Part shown: piece by piece, positions 24,536 to 33,368 of the stretch
Numbering within the stretch: position 1 is the first letter of the stretch
How the letters are laid out: every line of letters begins with the position of its first letter
DNA from: Glycomyces buryatensis
GTDB taxonomy: Bacteria > Actinomycetota > Actinomycetes > Mycobacteriales > Micromonosporaceae
DNA: 56,954 nt
Reading direction: 5' to 3'
Assembly: GCF_004912275.1 (NCBI RefSeq)
Contig: NZ_STGY01000060.1
Location: forward strand, 1-56,954
Notes under the pieces: model-generated
What the model saw: the letters and a program-made list of their open reading frames with translations, nothing else
Told to the model about the DNA's origin: nothing
Databases searched by the model: none
Position numbers and translations under genes: made by a program

Positions 24536-26587
24536 CCGCTTCAGCGCGTCGATGAGCGGCTTGGTCCAACCGCCTTCGTTCAGATTCAGGACCGCCTCGT
24601 CGACCTCGTCGAGGTGCCGCTCTGGGTCGGCCTTCAAGTCGAGGGCGGCGATCTCAAGCCACATGATCGCGACATTGCGCTTGTCTGCGAGCTTCCCGAA
24701 TCGCTTCGCTGCTCTGGAGAAGCAATCGCGGGCCTCCTCGTCCCGCTCCTGATCACGGTAGACGATGCCGAGGAGCTTCAACATCAGTGCCTTCGTGCGT
24801 TTCCGCTCGGCGATTTTGAAGCCTCTGCGATAGGTCTCCTCAGCCTCGGACAGGCGACCTTGCCGGTAGTACAGCCAGCCGAGCTGCTCCATGGCAGCGG
24901 CGGCCAGGTCGACGTTGTCACCCGCAAGCCGCACCGCCTCCTTGAGGTTCGACTCCGATTCGCGATGCTCAAGCAGATCGACCTGGGTGCGTCCGAGGCA
25001 AATGAGCATGCGCGCCTTGTGTTCCGGGTCGGTCAGGCCGTCGAGTGCGGTCGCGTAGACCCGCTTGGCCGTCTCCGGAAGAGGGCAGTTGCTGAACAGC
25101 GGCCACATCGCCTCGGCCAGCGCCATCTGCTCCTGCCGCCACCCACACTGCTGGGCGATGCGCACCGCTTCAAGCAGGTCGTCCCGGTGCCCGTCCATCC
25201 ACTGGAGGGCTTCGCTGGGGGAGAGGAACTCCGGACCTTGGACGTAGCGCAGTGGCTCAGCGATCCGCAACCGGTCCACGCCTTGGATCAACGGATCCGC
25301 CAACTGGGCGCCCATCAAGTAGTAGTGCACCACCGGCTTCAAGGCCGCGCGCACGTCTGCCCCGACTGCGCCGTCGTCCGAGTCTCGGACCCGCACGCGG
25401 TAGCGGTTCCCCTTCTTGCTCACCAGCCTCGCGTCGACCAGTTCCTGGAATTCCTCGGTTTCGAGGTCGCCGATCGAGCGCAGCAGGTCCGGTTCGGCCT
25501 CGGCTCCCGGCAACGCGCGGAGGAGTCGGTAGCGACCGGCGGCGGACTCGCTCAGGTTGAGATAGGCGGCCTCCAGCATCTGGTCGGCCTCGCTCTCGGC
25601 GGAGACAGGTCGGCCCTCGGTTCTCTGTTGGTTCGCGATCAGCCCGGCGAGACGTTCGAGATGGGAGGGACGCCAGGCCCGACCGCGGACATGCTGCCGA
25701 ATCTCCTCGTCGTCGAGCTCTGGGAACTCCTTGCGCAGGTACTCGGCGGCGTACTCGGCGGCGAGGTCGCGAATCGGATGCACCAGGCAGCGGCGGCCTT
25801 CGGGCCACTGGAGGCTGAGCACGAGTAGTTGCGCCGCAGGAGAATCCGGCTTGAACATCAGCGCGTGTTCCCTAGTGGGCGCCCCATCTACGACGACCAG
25901 CACGGCCATGTCCTTCGTGATGGAGACGAACTGCCTGCGGAGCCCCTTGAGGTCGTCGACGATGACGCTCTTGTCGATCCCCATGCGTTGCAGCGCTGAG
26001 CGCAACTCCGTTCGGACGTCACTGCCGTCGAGGTCGACGTAAATGTGGCCGTCGTGGAATTGCTGGTCGAACCGGTGGGCGAGCAGTCCCGCCATCGAGG
26101 TCTTCCCCACTCCTGGGGGCCCGACGAGTGCGATCTCGTCCCAGCCGCCCGCCTCGATCTCGGCACCGAGTGTTTCCACGTCCTGCGCGTGGTTGACGAA
26201 ATCCGGGGTCGCCCGCTCGACCTCCTGAAGCTTGGGCACCTTCGGCCCCTGGACGATGAGAGTGCCGATGGAACCGGCTTGGACGACGTTTCCCCTGACG
26301 TCGCCGTGGAAATCGAACTGGGGTCGGGAGACGTCGATATCCCGGTCGACGGCGGCGCTCAGTGCCGAGCGAAATGCGTCGTCATCAACGCATTCCTGGT
26401 AGATCCGGGCCGCGAACTCCTCCACCGGCATGTCTCCGCGTTTGGTCTCCTTGAAGTCGCTGCCGCGTTTGAAGCGCTGCTTCACCACCCTGACCGCCCT
26501 GCCGAGTCTTCGGCCGCCCGCTTTCATCGCGAATTCGGTGGCCTTGCCCGTCGCCGCGGTGGCGATGGCGATCAGGAGCTCTTCCAT
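24449..26587 (-). CDS. STAND (NB-ARC-like) NTPase with TPR repeats, module 1
   Basis: 712 residues from ATG 26587, which has GAAGGA 11 bases upstream; ATG 26599 has the same purines touching it and is less likely. Residues ~1-90 are a helical N-terminal domain. VRGNVVQAGSIGTLIVQG (~97-114) is the short beta-rich linker common before actinobacterial STAND domains. An ATPase core follows: Walker A GPPGVGKTS (~156-164) and Walker B MAVLVVVDGA. A winged-helix-like part is next, then TPRs over the last ~250 residues (MEQLGWLYYRQGRLSEAEETY). STAND proteins are ligand-triggered switches used in regulation and defence. It is convergent with and overlaps the GT-B-like gene. Confidence 0.82.
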   Translation of the reverse strand: MEELLIAIATAATGKATEFAMKAGGRRLGRAVRVVKQRFKRGSDFKETKRGDMPVEEFAARIYQECVDDDAFRSALSAAVDRDIDVSRPQFDFHGDVRGNVVQAGSIGTLIVQGPKVPKLQEVERATPDFVNHAQDVETLGAEIEAGGWDEIALVGPPGVGKTSMAGLLAHRFDQQFHDGHIYVDLDGSDVRTELRSALQRMGIDKSVIVDDLKGLRRQFVSITKDMAVLVVVDGAPTREHALMFKPDSPAAQLLVLSLQWPEGRRCLVHPIRDLAAEYAAEYLRKEFPELDDEEIRQHVRGRAWRPSHLERLAGLIANQQRTEGRPVSAESEADQMLEAAYLNLSESAAGRYRLLRALPGAEAEPDLLRSIGDLETEEFQELVDARLVSKKGNRYRVRVRDSDDGAVGADVRAALKPVVHYYLMGAQLADPLIQGVDRLRIAEPLRYVQGPEFLSPSEALQWMDGHRDDLLEAVRIAQQCGWRQEQMALAEAMWPLFSNCPLPETAKRVYATALDGLTDPEHKARMLICLGRTQVDLLEHRESESNLKEAVRLAGDNVDLAAAAMEQLGWLYYRQGRLSEAEETYRRGFKIAERKRTKALMLKLLGIVYRDQERDEEARDCFSRAAKRFGKLADKRNVAIMWLEIAALDLKADPERHLDEVDEAVLNLNEGGWTKPLIDALKRLGAILGGEEGQARIEAAKEIERMYGIES

Positions 26588-26853
26588 ATACCGGTCCATC
26601 CTTCATTGAGGGGAGTCCGCACCGATGCTAGCGATTCGCCGGGCTCGGCGGGGTACGCGGACCTGCCCTTCAAGTCACCTCGGTCCCGGCGCGGTGTGCA
26701 TTCGCCGGTCGGAATGCACGGCCTGGCGACCCGTCTTCTTGAACCGCGACACGAAGACGCGAGAGTTCCTGACGACTTAGCGGCGGTGCGCCACGTATCC
26801 TGTTATCAGGCAAGGAACTCCACCATCTAACGAAGCTGTGGTGCTGACAATCC

Positions 26854-28494
26854 ATGAGCATCGACCCGGCCGACCCGACTTTTCCCGAGCAACGCCGCAC
26901 CGTGGTACTGGCTGCGGCGAACCAGCAGGCAATCGCCCGTCTCCTCTATGATCTCGTCCCGCTGTTCATTACGGACCATCGTCTGCACATCAGGTTCACC
27001 GTGATACCCGGATCCAGGTTCGAGCACGCTGCGCATCGCTTCCTCCGGAACCTTGACCTCAGGGTGATCCCCTGGAAGGAGGTGCGGGCTCTCAAACCGG
27101 ACCTGATCATCTCCGCCAGCCCGAGCAGAAAACTGCACCGGACCCGCGCCCCGTTCATCGTCCTGGCTCACGGTGCCGGGAACCACCGGCGCCGGGCCGA
27201 CTTCGGCGGCAAGGTGTACGGGGTCGCCCCGCAGCAGCTTCTCGGCCCGCGCAGACTGTTGCCGTGGCTGAAGCGCCGGATGCCGACGTGGCTGCCGCTG
27301 GCGGGTGAGGCGTCCATCGAGGCGCTCGCGCGCGACTGCCCCGAAGCGCTCTCAGTCGCGACGGTCGTCGGCGACCTGTGCCTTGAGCGGATGCTCTCCA
27401 GCCTCTCCGAATGGCGGCGGTATCGCAGCGCACTCGGCATCGCACGCGACCAGAAGTTCATTCTGGTCAGTTCCACCTGGGGCGACCAGTCGCTGGTCGG
27501 ACAGGGCCACGCCGACTTGCCGGAGCGTCTGCTCGCTTCGCTGCCGATGGACGAGTTCGTCGTCGGGGCCGCTCCTCACCCCAATATCGAGAACGGCGAC
27601 GGGGGCACGCTGCGCGGCAAGCTCTTCCCTCAACTGAGGAACGGGCTCATCATGCCGCCGCTGCACGAGGGCTGGCGCGCGATGGTGATCGCCGCGGACC
27701 TGGTCATCGGCGACAGTGGATCGGTGACCCAGTACGCGACCGCGATCGGCAAACCGGTGCTCCTGGGAGCCTTCGGGTTCGACCAGATGTTCCCGGAGGA
27801 CCCGCTGACCGAGCTCGGTCGGGAGGCGCCCTTCATCAACTACGACAAGCCGTTCGCGCCGCAGCTCCTCGACGCGATCGAGCGGGCACGACGATTCGAT
27901 TTCGACCGCGTTCTGTCCTGGCGCCACAACGCCGGGAAGCTCATCGCGGCAGAGGTCTACGAGATGTTGGACCTGTCGCCTCGGAAGCCGCCGGAGCCTC
28001 CGCAGCTCCCCCCGCCGGAGACGGTCGATGAGCACGGGCCGACCCGGGCATGGAGACTCCTGGTCCGCTTCGGAACCGGATACGCCGAACGGGTGCGCCT
28101 GCCCGTCTCAACGGTCGAGGAGGCTTCCGGCACCGTCGTGGTGCGCGCCGACTGCGACGATCGTCCGCTCAAGGCGCGAGCCGATGTGCTGCTGCACCAC
28201 CATGAACGTCTCAGCCCCGCCGACGCGCGAGAAGAGATCGACTTCCACTTGGAGGACTGGGAGCACGCCGGAACGGTGAGCGTGCTGACCACCGGTGGCC
28301 ACCTGCTCGTGGGCAACCGCCGAGGCCAGGTCATCGGTGTCCGCTGTGCCCTGGAGCTGATCGATGACGTCGCGGCCGACCTGCATGTGTGGCTAACGGA
28401 GCATGCGCCGGATCCTGCGGGCCTCGACGCTGCCGACTCGCTCGAAGACTTCCAACGCCAATTCGAGACGCCTCCGACGTTCTTCTCCCTCTAG
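26854..28494 (+). CDS. GT-B-like protein, module 2 (no repeat tract)
   Basis: 546 residues from ATG 26854. It aligns with 22847-24535 over its length: RRTVVLAAANQQAIARLLYD, VIPGSRFE, VLAHGAGNHR, LVSSTWGDQS, AAPHPNIENG, LVIGDSGSVTQYATAIGKPV, then a diverged C-terminal part beginning with a proline-rich linker (PRKPPEPPQLPPPE). The 7-bp repeats are absent: a normal 14-residue N-terminus precedes the core. The glycine-rich GD(H/S)GSVT turn and the HG/HPN histidines are shared by both paralogues, so they are the best active-site candidates. The final 102 bases overlap the convergent STAND gene. Confidence 0.75.
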   Translation: MSIDPADPTFPEQRRTVVLAAANQQAIARLLYDLVPLFITDHRLHIRFTVIPGSRFEHAAHRFLRNLDLRVIPWKEVRALKPDLIISASPSRKLHRTRAPFIVLAHGAGNHRRRADFGGKVYGVAPQQLLGPRRLLPWLKRRMPTWLPLAGEASIEALARDCPEALSVATVVGDLCLERMLSSLSEWRRYRSALGIARDQKFILVSSTWGDQSLVGQGHADLPERLLASLPMDEFVVGAAPHPNIENGDGGTLRGKLFPQLRNGLIMPPLHEGWRAMVIAADLVIGDSGSVTQYATAIGKPVLLGAFGFDQMFPEDPLTELGREAPFINYDKPFAPQLLDAIERARRFDFDRVLSWRHNAGKLIAAEVYEMLDLSPRKPPEPPQLPPPETVDEHGPTRAWRLLVRFGTGYAERVRLPVSTVEEASGTVVVRADCDDRPLKARADVLLHHHERLSPADAREEIDFHLEDWEHAGTVSVLTTGGHLLVGNRRGQVIGVRCALELIDDVAADLHVWLTEHAPDPAGLDAADSLEDFQRQFETPPTFFSL

Positions 28495-30360
28495 TGCGGC
28501 CGCGAGCCGCTCCAGAGCGGCCGCCTCCTGCTTCGCCAAGCCCGCCTGGCGAAGCCATCCGATCACCTGATCGGCCTTTTCGACCGCGCCTGGCACGCCG
28601 AGCTCCGCTTTCAACACCGCGAGGTCGGTCTCGACGAGCAGCACGTGCCGCCCGTCTTTGATCCTCGTGAATGCCGCCAGCGCCCGCTCGAAGTAGCGTT
28701 CTGCCGTTCCCAAGTCGCCCAGGTCGCGATGGGTCCTGCCCAGGGACAGCAACTGGAGGGCGGCGGCTCTGTTGTGCTCGCCCTGTTGGGCATTGCGAAG
28801 CGCCTCCGTGTAGAACTCGATCGCCTCGTGATATCGCCCCTGGTACTGGTTGGTTCGCCCCAGCAGCGCGAGCGACGATTCGATCAGTTCCAGATCATCG
28901 GCCTCCACCGCGAGTGAGTGCGATTCACGCAGGACGGCCTCGGCGTCCCGGTACTTGGCGAGCTCGAGTCGGACCCGCCCCAGGAACAGCAGCATCCGCG
29001 CCCGGTCCACCGGCTGGGTGGTCGCCTCTACTGCTATCTGATAGCAGCGCTCGGCCTCCTCCGGGTACGAGACATTGTTGAAGAACGCCCACATGGCTTC
29101 CGCCAGCGCCCACGCCTCCTCGTTCCAGTCGTGGAGCACCGCCATCTGGATCGCGGTGTACAGGGCGGTGTGGTTGGCCTGAAACCAGGCCAGGGCCTCG
29201 GGGCCATCGCGGAACGGCGGGCAGTCGACGTCGGCGGGGACAGCCGCGCGGCGAAGACGATCGCCCATGATCGCGCGGTCTGCCAACTGCGCGCGCTTGA
29301 CGTACCAGCGCAAGCTCGCTCGCATGGCCGCCAGCAGCTCGATCGGCAGTGACTCCAGCTCGGCCCGACGGGACGCATCGCGGCTTACGGACGGTTCGAC
29401 CAGGCACCAGCCGTCTCGGGTCTCGGTCACCAACTGGGCGTTGACGAGTTCCTCGTAGGCGCCCGAACTCGCGCCGCTCGGCGATTCGAAGACCTTCAGG
29501 ATGGACTTCTCGAATTCCGCTCCCGGCAGCACGCTGAGCAGCCGGTACAGCCATGCGGCGGAAGGGCTCAGGATGTGGTAGGTGGCGTCGAGGAGATCAG
29601 TCGCGGGGTAGTCCAGGAGCGAGGTCGCGGAGTCGCCGTCCTGGTCGGCGCCGTGGCTTCGCGCTCGGATCAGGCCGGCAATGCGGCGGATGGTCCCCGG
29701 GTAGGAGTCGTAGTGGGTCACCAGTGCCAACGCGGTCGAATCCTCGACGCCAGTGGTCGCGGCGAGCAACATCTCGACTGCGGCAGGGGCACTCAATTCG
29801 CTCATCCGGAGTCTGCGGACGGCCAGGTCGGGAGGGGCGCCGAGCGCGAACACGACCAATCGGGAAGTGCCGGACGAGGGCTCGAAGTGCAGCCCCTCGG
29901 TCGCGCTCTCTGCTCCGTCCACGATCACCAGCACAGATCTGTCCCTGGTTGCGGATCGGTAGTGGGAGAGCAGGCCTCCGAAGGTGTCGGCGAGTTGGTC
30001 CTTGGGTTCACCCAACCGCAGCAGGACCGCCCTCGCGGCCGAGTACATGTCCTCGTTCTCCAGGTCGATATAGAGCTGGCCGTCGGAGAATCGGTCTCGC
30101 AGCTCTTCGGCGGCCATTGCGGCGAGCGCCGACTTGCCGATCCCGGAGGGGCCGGTGATCACCAGCGGCGAACCCGGTTCCGTGTCGATGTGGCGGCGGG
30201 TCTCGTCCAGCAGTTCATCGCGGTTGATCCAGGGCCGCGGAGGCCGCGGGACCTCCATCGGCCTGGCGGGCTTGGGCACCGCCATCTGAACCAAGTGGGC
30301 CTGGATGAGGTTGCCTATCTCGCCGTGGAAGGTGTTGTTGAAGAAGGACTCGTCGGGCAA
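28393..30360 (-). CDS. STAND (NB-ARC-like) NTPase with TPR repeats, module 2
   Basis: 655 residues from TTG 30360, chosen because AGGAAGGAG lies 10 bases upstream; ATG 30402 lies ahead of that site. The N-terminus is short (FFNNTFHGEIGNLIQAHLVQ), lacking the ~90-residue helical domain of the module 1 paralogue but keeping the linker. It carries PRPPRPWINRDELLDE, Walker A GPSGIGKSA (~70-78) and Walker B SVLVIVDGAES, then a winged-helix-like region and about six TPRs. WALAEAMWAFFNNVSYPEEAERCY pairs with LALAEAMWPLFSNCPLPETAKRVY-type residues of module 1, showing common descent. Convergent overlap with the GT-B-like gene as in module 1. Confidence 0.82.
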   Translation of the reverse strand: MPDESFFNNTFHGEIGNLIQAHLVQMAVPKPARPMEVPRPPRPWINRDELLDETRRHIDTEPGSPLVITGPSGIGKSALAAMAAEELRDRFSDGQLYIDLENEDMYSAARAVLLRLGEPKDQLADTFGGLLSHYRSATRDRSVLVIVDGAESATEGLHFEPSSGTSRLVVFALGAPPDLAVRRLRMSELSAPAAVEMLLAATTGVEDSTALALVTHYDSYPGTIRRIAGLIRARSHGADQDGDSATSLLDYPATDLLDATYHILSPSAAWLYRLLSVLPGAEFEKSILKVFESPSGASSGAYEELVNAQLVTETRDGWCLVEPSVSRDASRRAELESLPIELLAAMRASLRWYVKRAQLADRAIMGDRLRRAAVPADVDCPPFRDGPEALAWFQANHTALYTAIQMAVLHDWNEEAWALAEAMWAFFNNVSYPEEAERCYQIAVEATTQPVDRARMLLFLGRVRLELAKYRDAEAVLRESHSLAVEADDLELIESSLALLGRTNQYQGRYHEAIEFYTEALRNAQQGEHNRAAALQLLSLGRTHRDLGDLGTAERYFERALAAFTRIKDGRHVLLVETDLAVLKAELGVPGAVEKADQVIGWLRQAGLAKQEAAALERLAAALEGEERRRRLELALEVFERVGSVEARRIRRMLR

Positions 30361-30649
30361 CGCGTCTCGTCTCCTTCCTGCGACAGCGGCTGAACAGCAC
30401 ATTCCGTGATTTCAGGATTGCACAGCGAAACGGGGTTCGTCATCGTTGACGACCCCAGGTTGCCGCCTAGGTTGAAATCGGTAGTCCACAACACTGATCG
30501 TGGGGAGTTCGAGTGGTGGATGTGATCGCTCCACACAAATTACATGCGCATGACTCGCAGTGTCTATGAGCTTCGTCACTGTTGCTTGTGGCGGCGGAGG
30601 GACTGAAAACGTTGTCCCCCTTGGAAAGTGCAATTTAAGGAGCACACCG

Positions 30650-30937
30650 ATGACCGATTCGAATCCCACCGGCCTCGTGCGCACCACTCCGATCGAACTG
30701 GTTCCTTCAGACCGGCCCGCGGCACGGCGGAACCAGACCGGCTGGAAGCAGGTCGGTCGAGGTGGATCCGGCGGCGAACCGGTCAGAGTCACGGTGGGCG
30801 AACCATGGTTGCCGAACCTGGAGTGCAAGGTGAGGAGAGCAGTGGTTTGGTCGGTTGCGCCCGGTTGGATTTGGCGTAGGCTGAGTCTGGCCACGGGAGG
30901 TTCACCTCTCTGGCATCGGTGGCGGGCCGCCTCCTAG
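30650..30937 (+). CDS. small hypothetical protein, 95 aa
   Basis: ATG 30650 has an excellent ribosome-binding site (AAGGAG, 8 bases away), which is why I accept it. The sequence starts MTDSNPTGLVRTTPIELVPS, is basic and Trp-rich toward the end (WSVAPGWIWRR, WHRWRAAS) and has no clear membrane helix. Divergent from the module 2 STAND gene across ~290 bases. I do not recognise it; a DNA- or membrane-interacting small protein are both possible. Confidence 0.5.
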   Translation: MTDSNPTGLVRTTPIELVPSDRPAARRNQTGWKQVGRGGSGGEPVRVTVGEPWLPNLECKVRRAVVWSVAPGWIWRRLSLATGGSPLWHRWRAAS

Positions 30938-31096
30938 CGTCCAAACTTTGTGGCGGCCCGCCGATGATATTCACTTGTTCCTTGTGGACGCGCTCATAGC
31001 GCGTGACCCAAGTATGCCACCGGGGACTCCCGACAGTCGACTGTGAGCCATGCTCACATACCAAGGCGTCCAACGGTTCTTCGTTCGCCCGGACAT

Positions 31097-31384
31097 TCAC
31101 CCTTCATTCGCGCGGCGGGCTATCTCACGGGCCTGGGAGAGGATGCCGGGACTGAGCGGGTCGCCGTGCCAGGCGCGGGTCCAGCCGGTGCTGTCGGTGC
31201 CGGGCTGCCGGAAGGTGCAGATGGCGCGGGGTCCCTTGCCTTCGTCGCAGGTGATGCGGTGGTGGGCGGGGTTAGTGGCGGATCGTTCGACGGCGAGGCG
31301 GATGGCGTCGCCCATGCCGATGTCGCGGGTGAAGGTGCCCAGCGGCGTCCACTCGCCGGTTTCCGAGATCGCGGTGTCGCTCAT
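31097..31384 (-). CDS. hypothetical protein, 95 aa
   Basis: ATG 31384 overlaps the stop of the upstream gene (ATGA), indicating translational coupling. The protein starts MSDTAISETGEWTPLGTFTR and contains GMGDAIRLAVERSATNPAHH and an RARR-type basic end. It is soluble. Small proteins of this sort are often found beside XRE/DUF397 pairs in actinomycetes, but I cannot name the family. Confidence 0.6.
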   Translation of the reverse strand: MSDTAISETGEWTPLGTFTRDIGMGDAIRLAVERSATNPAHHRITCDEGKGPRAICTFRQPGTDSTGWTRAWHGDPLSPGILSQAREIARRANEG

Positions 31385-31782
31385 GCGGCGACCACCGGGG
31401 GATTCGAAAGGTTCGAGAGGTGAAGCGACACAGTCGCATTTGGGTCGGGTCGTGGTCTGCGGCGGTGACGGCCCGGAGCCTCGGTGTTGTGGAACCCGGT
31501 GGCGGTGGAACGGTGGAAGTGGAGTGGGCGGCGCAATTCGAGGTCGGCAGAGGTGAGGTCGCCGGAGACAAGAGCGGCCTCTTTCTGGGCCACGGTGGCG
31601 GTGTAGACGAACAGGCGGGCCGCTGACTCGCGGGCGCGGCAGCCGTGGCGGCCCCATTTCTCGCCGCACCAGGCGCAGCGCTGGCGGCCGAAGCCGAGCC
31701 AGGTGCGGTAGGGCCGGTGGAGTTCGAGGTCGATCTTGGAACAGGCGGGTACGCGATCGACGGGTACGCTGAGAAGACCCAT
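31381..31782 (-). CDS. hypothetical protein with a CxxC-type putative zinc site, 133 aa
   Basis: ATG 31782 follows a GAGG ribosome-binding site. The segment RCAWCGEKWGRHGCRARESA (~residues 34-53) offers three cysteines and a histidine and may bind zinc. Before it the chain reads PACSKIDLELHRPYRTWLGF. The C-terminal half is basic. The open frame continues upstream to about 32247, but without a good start. Coupled to the next gene by an ATGA overlap. Function unknown. Confidence 0.55.
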   Translation of the reverse strand: MGLLSVPVDRVPACSKIDLELHRPYRTWLGFGRQRCAWCGEKWGRHGCRARESAARLFVYTATVAQKEAALVSGDLTSADLELRRPLHFHRSTATGFHNTEAPGRHRRRPRPDPNATVSLHLSNLSNPPVVAA

Positions 31783-32162
31783 GAGAAGCCTCGCTTTCTC
31801 TAGGTTGCGCGGCCCGCGCCGGGTCCAGTCCGTCCAAAGAATGAGCCCCGGCGCGGGCCGCAGTCTGTGTGCGGCCGTATGTAGTTGATGGATGCGGTTG
31901 TAGACGCCCGCCCGACCCGACCTCGTGTGTATGGCGTGACTGAAGTCGGGCCGGGCGGGCCGGTCCGGAGAGCCGACGGGAATTTCGCCCCACCGCAGAA
32001 CCCCGCCCTGCAAGTCGCTCAACCGAACCCGGAACCAAGCTTTCAGCCCGAAGGCCGTGATAGTCACCATACATACCACTGCGCTCTCACGCAAGTTGCG
32101 TGGATGCGATTCACTCGATCGGGTGATGACATGTGATCGCCTTGGCGTGTAATAATTTTCGC
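31783..32162. other. divergent intergenic region upstream of the XRE regulator
   Basis: 380 bases without a supported gene. It holds the promoters of the minus-strand pair and of the XRE gene. A TAATAAT-type -10 (about 32149-32155) lies only about 7 bases from the XRE ATG at 32163, suggesting a leaderless transcript. The remainder shows nothing I can name. Confidence 0.45.
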
Positions 32163-33011
32163 ATGGCAGCGATGAGGAGTCCAACCGTAAAGCGTCGGCG
32201 CATCGCGCAGGAATTGCGCCGGTTGCGAGAGAAGACGGGCATGACACGAGCGCAGGCGGCCAAAGCGCTCGATATGACCCCAGGAAACCTGGGCCGTCTT
32301 GAGAATCGCGAGATCACTGCGCGCCCGGTGGTGGTTCGCGCCGCCCTCGCCCTCTATGGAGTGACCGGCGAAGACGCCGAGGTGCTGATCGAACTCGCAC
32401 GCGGCGCAACCGAGCGCGGCTGGTGGCAGAACTACAGCGAAATCATGCCCGACTGGTTCAGCTTCTATGTGGGGCTGGAAGAAGAAGCGGTCATGCTCAG
32501 TACATATGAACCCGAGATCATGCCGGGACTGTTCCAAACCGATGACTACGCGCGAGCCATTTTCCGCTTGACCGCTGGCGACGAGAATGTCGACCAGAAG
32601 GTCGCGGCTCGGCTTCACCGCCAGGACATCCTGCGGCGGGACGACCCGGTCGAAATCTCGGCCGTCCTTAACGAGGCAGTCCTGCTGCGGCAGGTCGGCT
32701 CCGCACCGCAGTTTCGAGCCCAACTCGAACATCTCGGTGAGCTCGCCGAGCTTCCGAACATCGAGATCCAAATCCTCCCGTTCGCCGCAGGAGGCCACCC
32801 AGCGATGACAGGACCGTATGTGCTGCTCGGGTTTCCGGATGCAGTGGATGAGCCGGTCGTCTATCTCGACAACTTCACCCGAGGGCAGGTTCTGGAGGAA
32901 CCCGAACACTTCACCGAGTACCAGAAGGCCCATATGAAATTGCAGGTCATAGCGTTGAACCCAGAGGAGTCGCTGAAGAAGATCCGAAAACTAACAGGTA
33001 GCATCGGGTGA
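32163..33011 (+). CDS. XRE-family regulator with DUF5753 domain
   Basis: 282 residues from ATG 32163; ATG 32172 is an alternative. Residues ~10-70 form a lambda-repressor-like helix-turn-helix (RRLREKTGMTRAQAAKALDM...NLGRLENRE). The rest is the DUF5753 ligand/effector part typical of actinomycetes: MLSTYEPEIMPGLFQTDDYARA, RLHRQDILRRDDP, QILPFAAGGHPAMTG and VVYLDNFTRGQVLEE. Such regulators pair with DUF397 proteins and influence development or antibiotic production in Streptomyces. The stop overlaps the GTG of the DUF397 gene. Confidence 0.9.
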   Translation: MAAMRSPTVKRRRIAQELRRLREKTGMTRAQAAKALDMTPGNLGRLENREITARPVVVRAALALYGVTGEDAEVLIELARGATERGWWQNYSEIMPDWFSFYVGLEEEAVMLSTYEPEIMPGLFQTDDYARAIFRLTAGDENVDQKVAARLHRQDILRRDDPVEISAVLNEAVLLRQVGSAPQFRAQLEHLGELAELPNIEIQILPFAAGGHPAMTGPYVLLGFPDAVDEPVVYLDNFTRGQVLEEPEHFTEYQKAHMKLQVIALNPEESLKKIRKLTGSIG

Positions 33012-33307
33012 AGATCATCCGAACTGCTTTGAAGGTGTTTGACGTGGAATCGCTTCATTGGCGCAAATCCAGCCGCAGTGGTGGGAACGGCAACTGTGTT
33101 GAGGTGGCCTGCGTCCACGACGCCTCGTGGAGGAAGTCCAGCCGCAGCGTGGGCAGTGGTGAATGTGTCGAGGTAGCCCCGGTCGCGGCCTCGTTCGCAA
33201 TTCGAGACTCGAAGCTGCCCACCGAGGGCGACTTCCCGCACCTGCGCGTGAGCACCGCCGACCTCGGTGGCCTGCTCGCCGGGATCAAGTCCGGCGACAT
33301 CGCCTAA
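33008..33307 (+). CDS. DUF397 protein with an internally duplicated motif
   Basis: 99 residues from GTG 33008, overlapping the XRE stop by four bases. DUF397 normally has a single W-x-KSSRSGGNGNCVEVA unit; here it occurs twice: WRKSSRSGGNGNCVEVA (~residues 18-34) and WRKSSRSVGSGECVEVA (~41-57). The standard second half follows (FAIRDSKLP...). It is probably the small partner of the adjacent XRE regulator, possibly counteracting it. Confidence 0.88.
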   Translation: MKIIRTALKVFDVESLHWRKSSRSGGNGNCVEVACVHDASWRKSSRSVGSGECVEVAPVAASFAIRDSKLPTEGDFPHLRVSTADLGGLLAGIKSGDIA

Positions 33308-33328
33308 CCCGCCCGGCCCGCAAGACCC

Positions 33329-33360
33329 GGCGCGCTTCCCACTGCAAGGGGAAGCGCGCC
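33329..33360. terminator. bidirectional intrinsic terminator
   Basis: 12-bp stem GGCGCGCTTCCC / GGGAAGCGCGCC with an 8-base loop, lying between the convergent DUF397 gene and the ABC permease gene. A short T-rich stretch (TTCGCGTTCT) follows on the plus strand. Confidence 0.75.
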
Positions 33361-33368
33361 TTCGCGTT

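Noticed and set aside
31381..32247. Longer version of the CxxC-type hypothetical gene reaching to 32247
   Set aside because: The upstream part has no ribosome-binding site and would run into the XRE promoter and start region; ATG 31782 has a good site.
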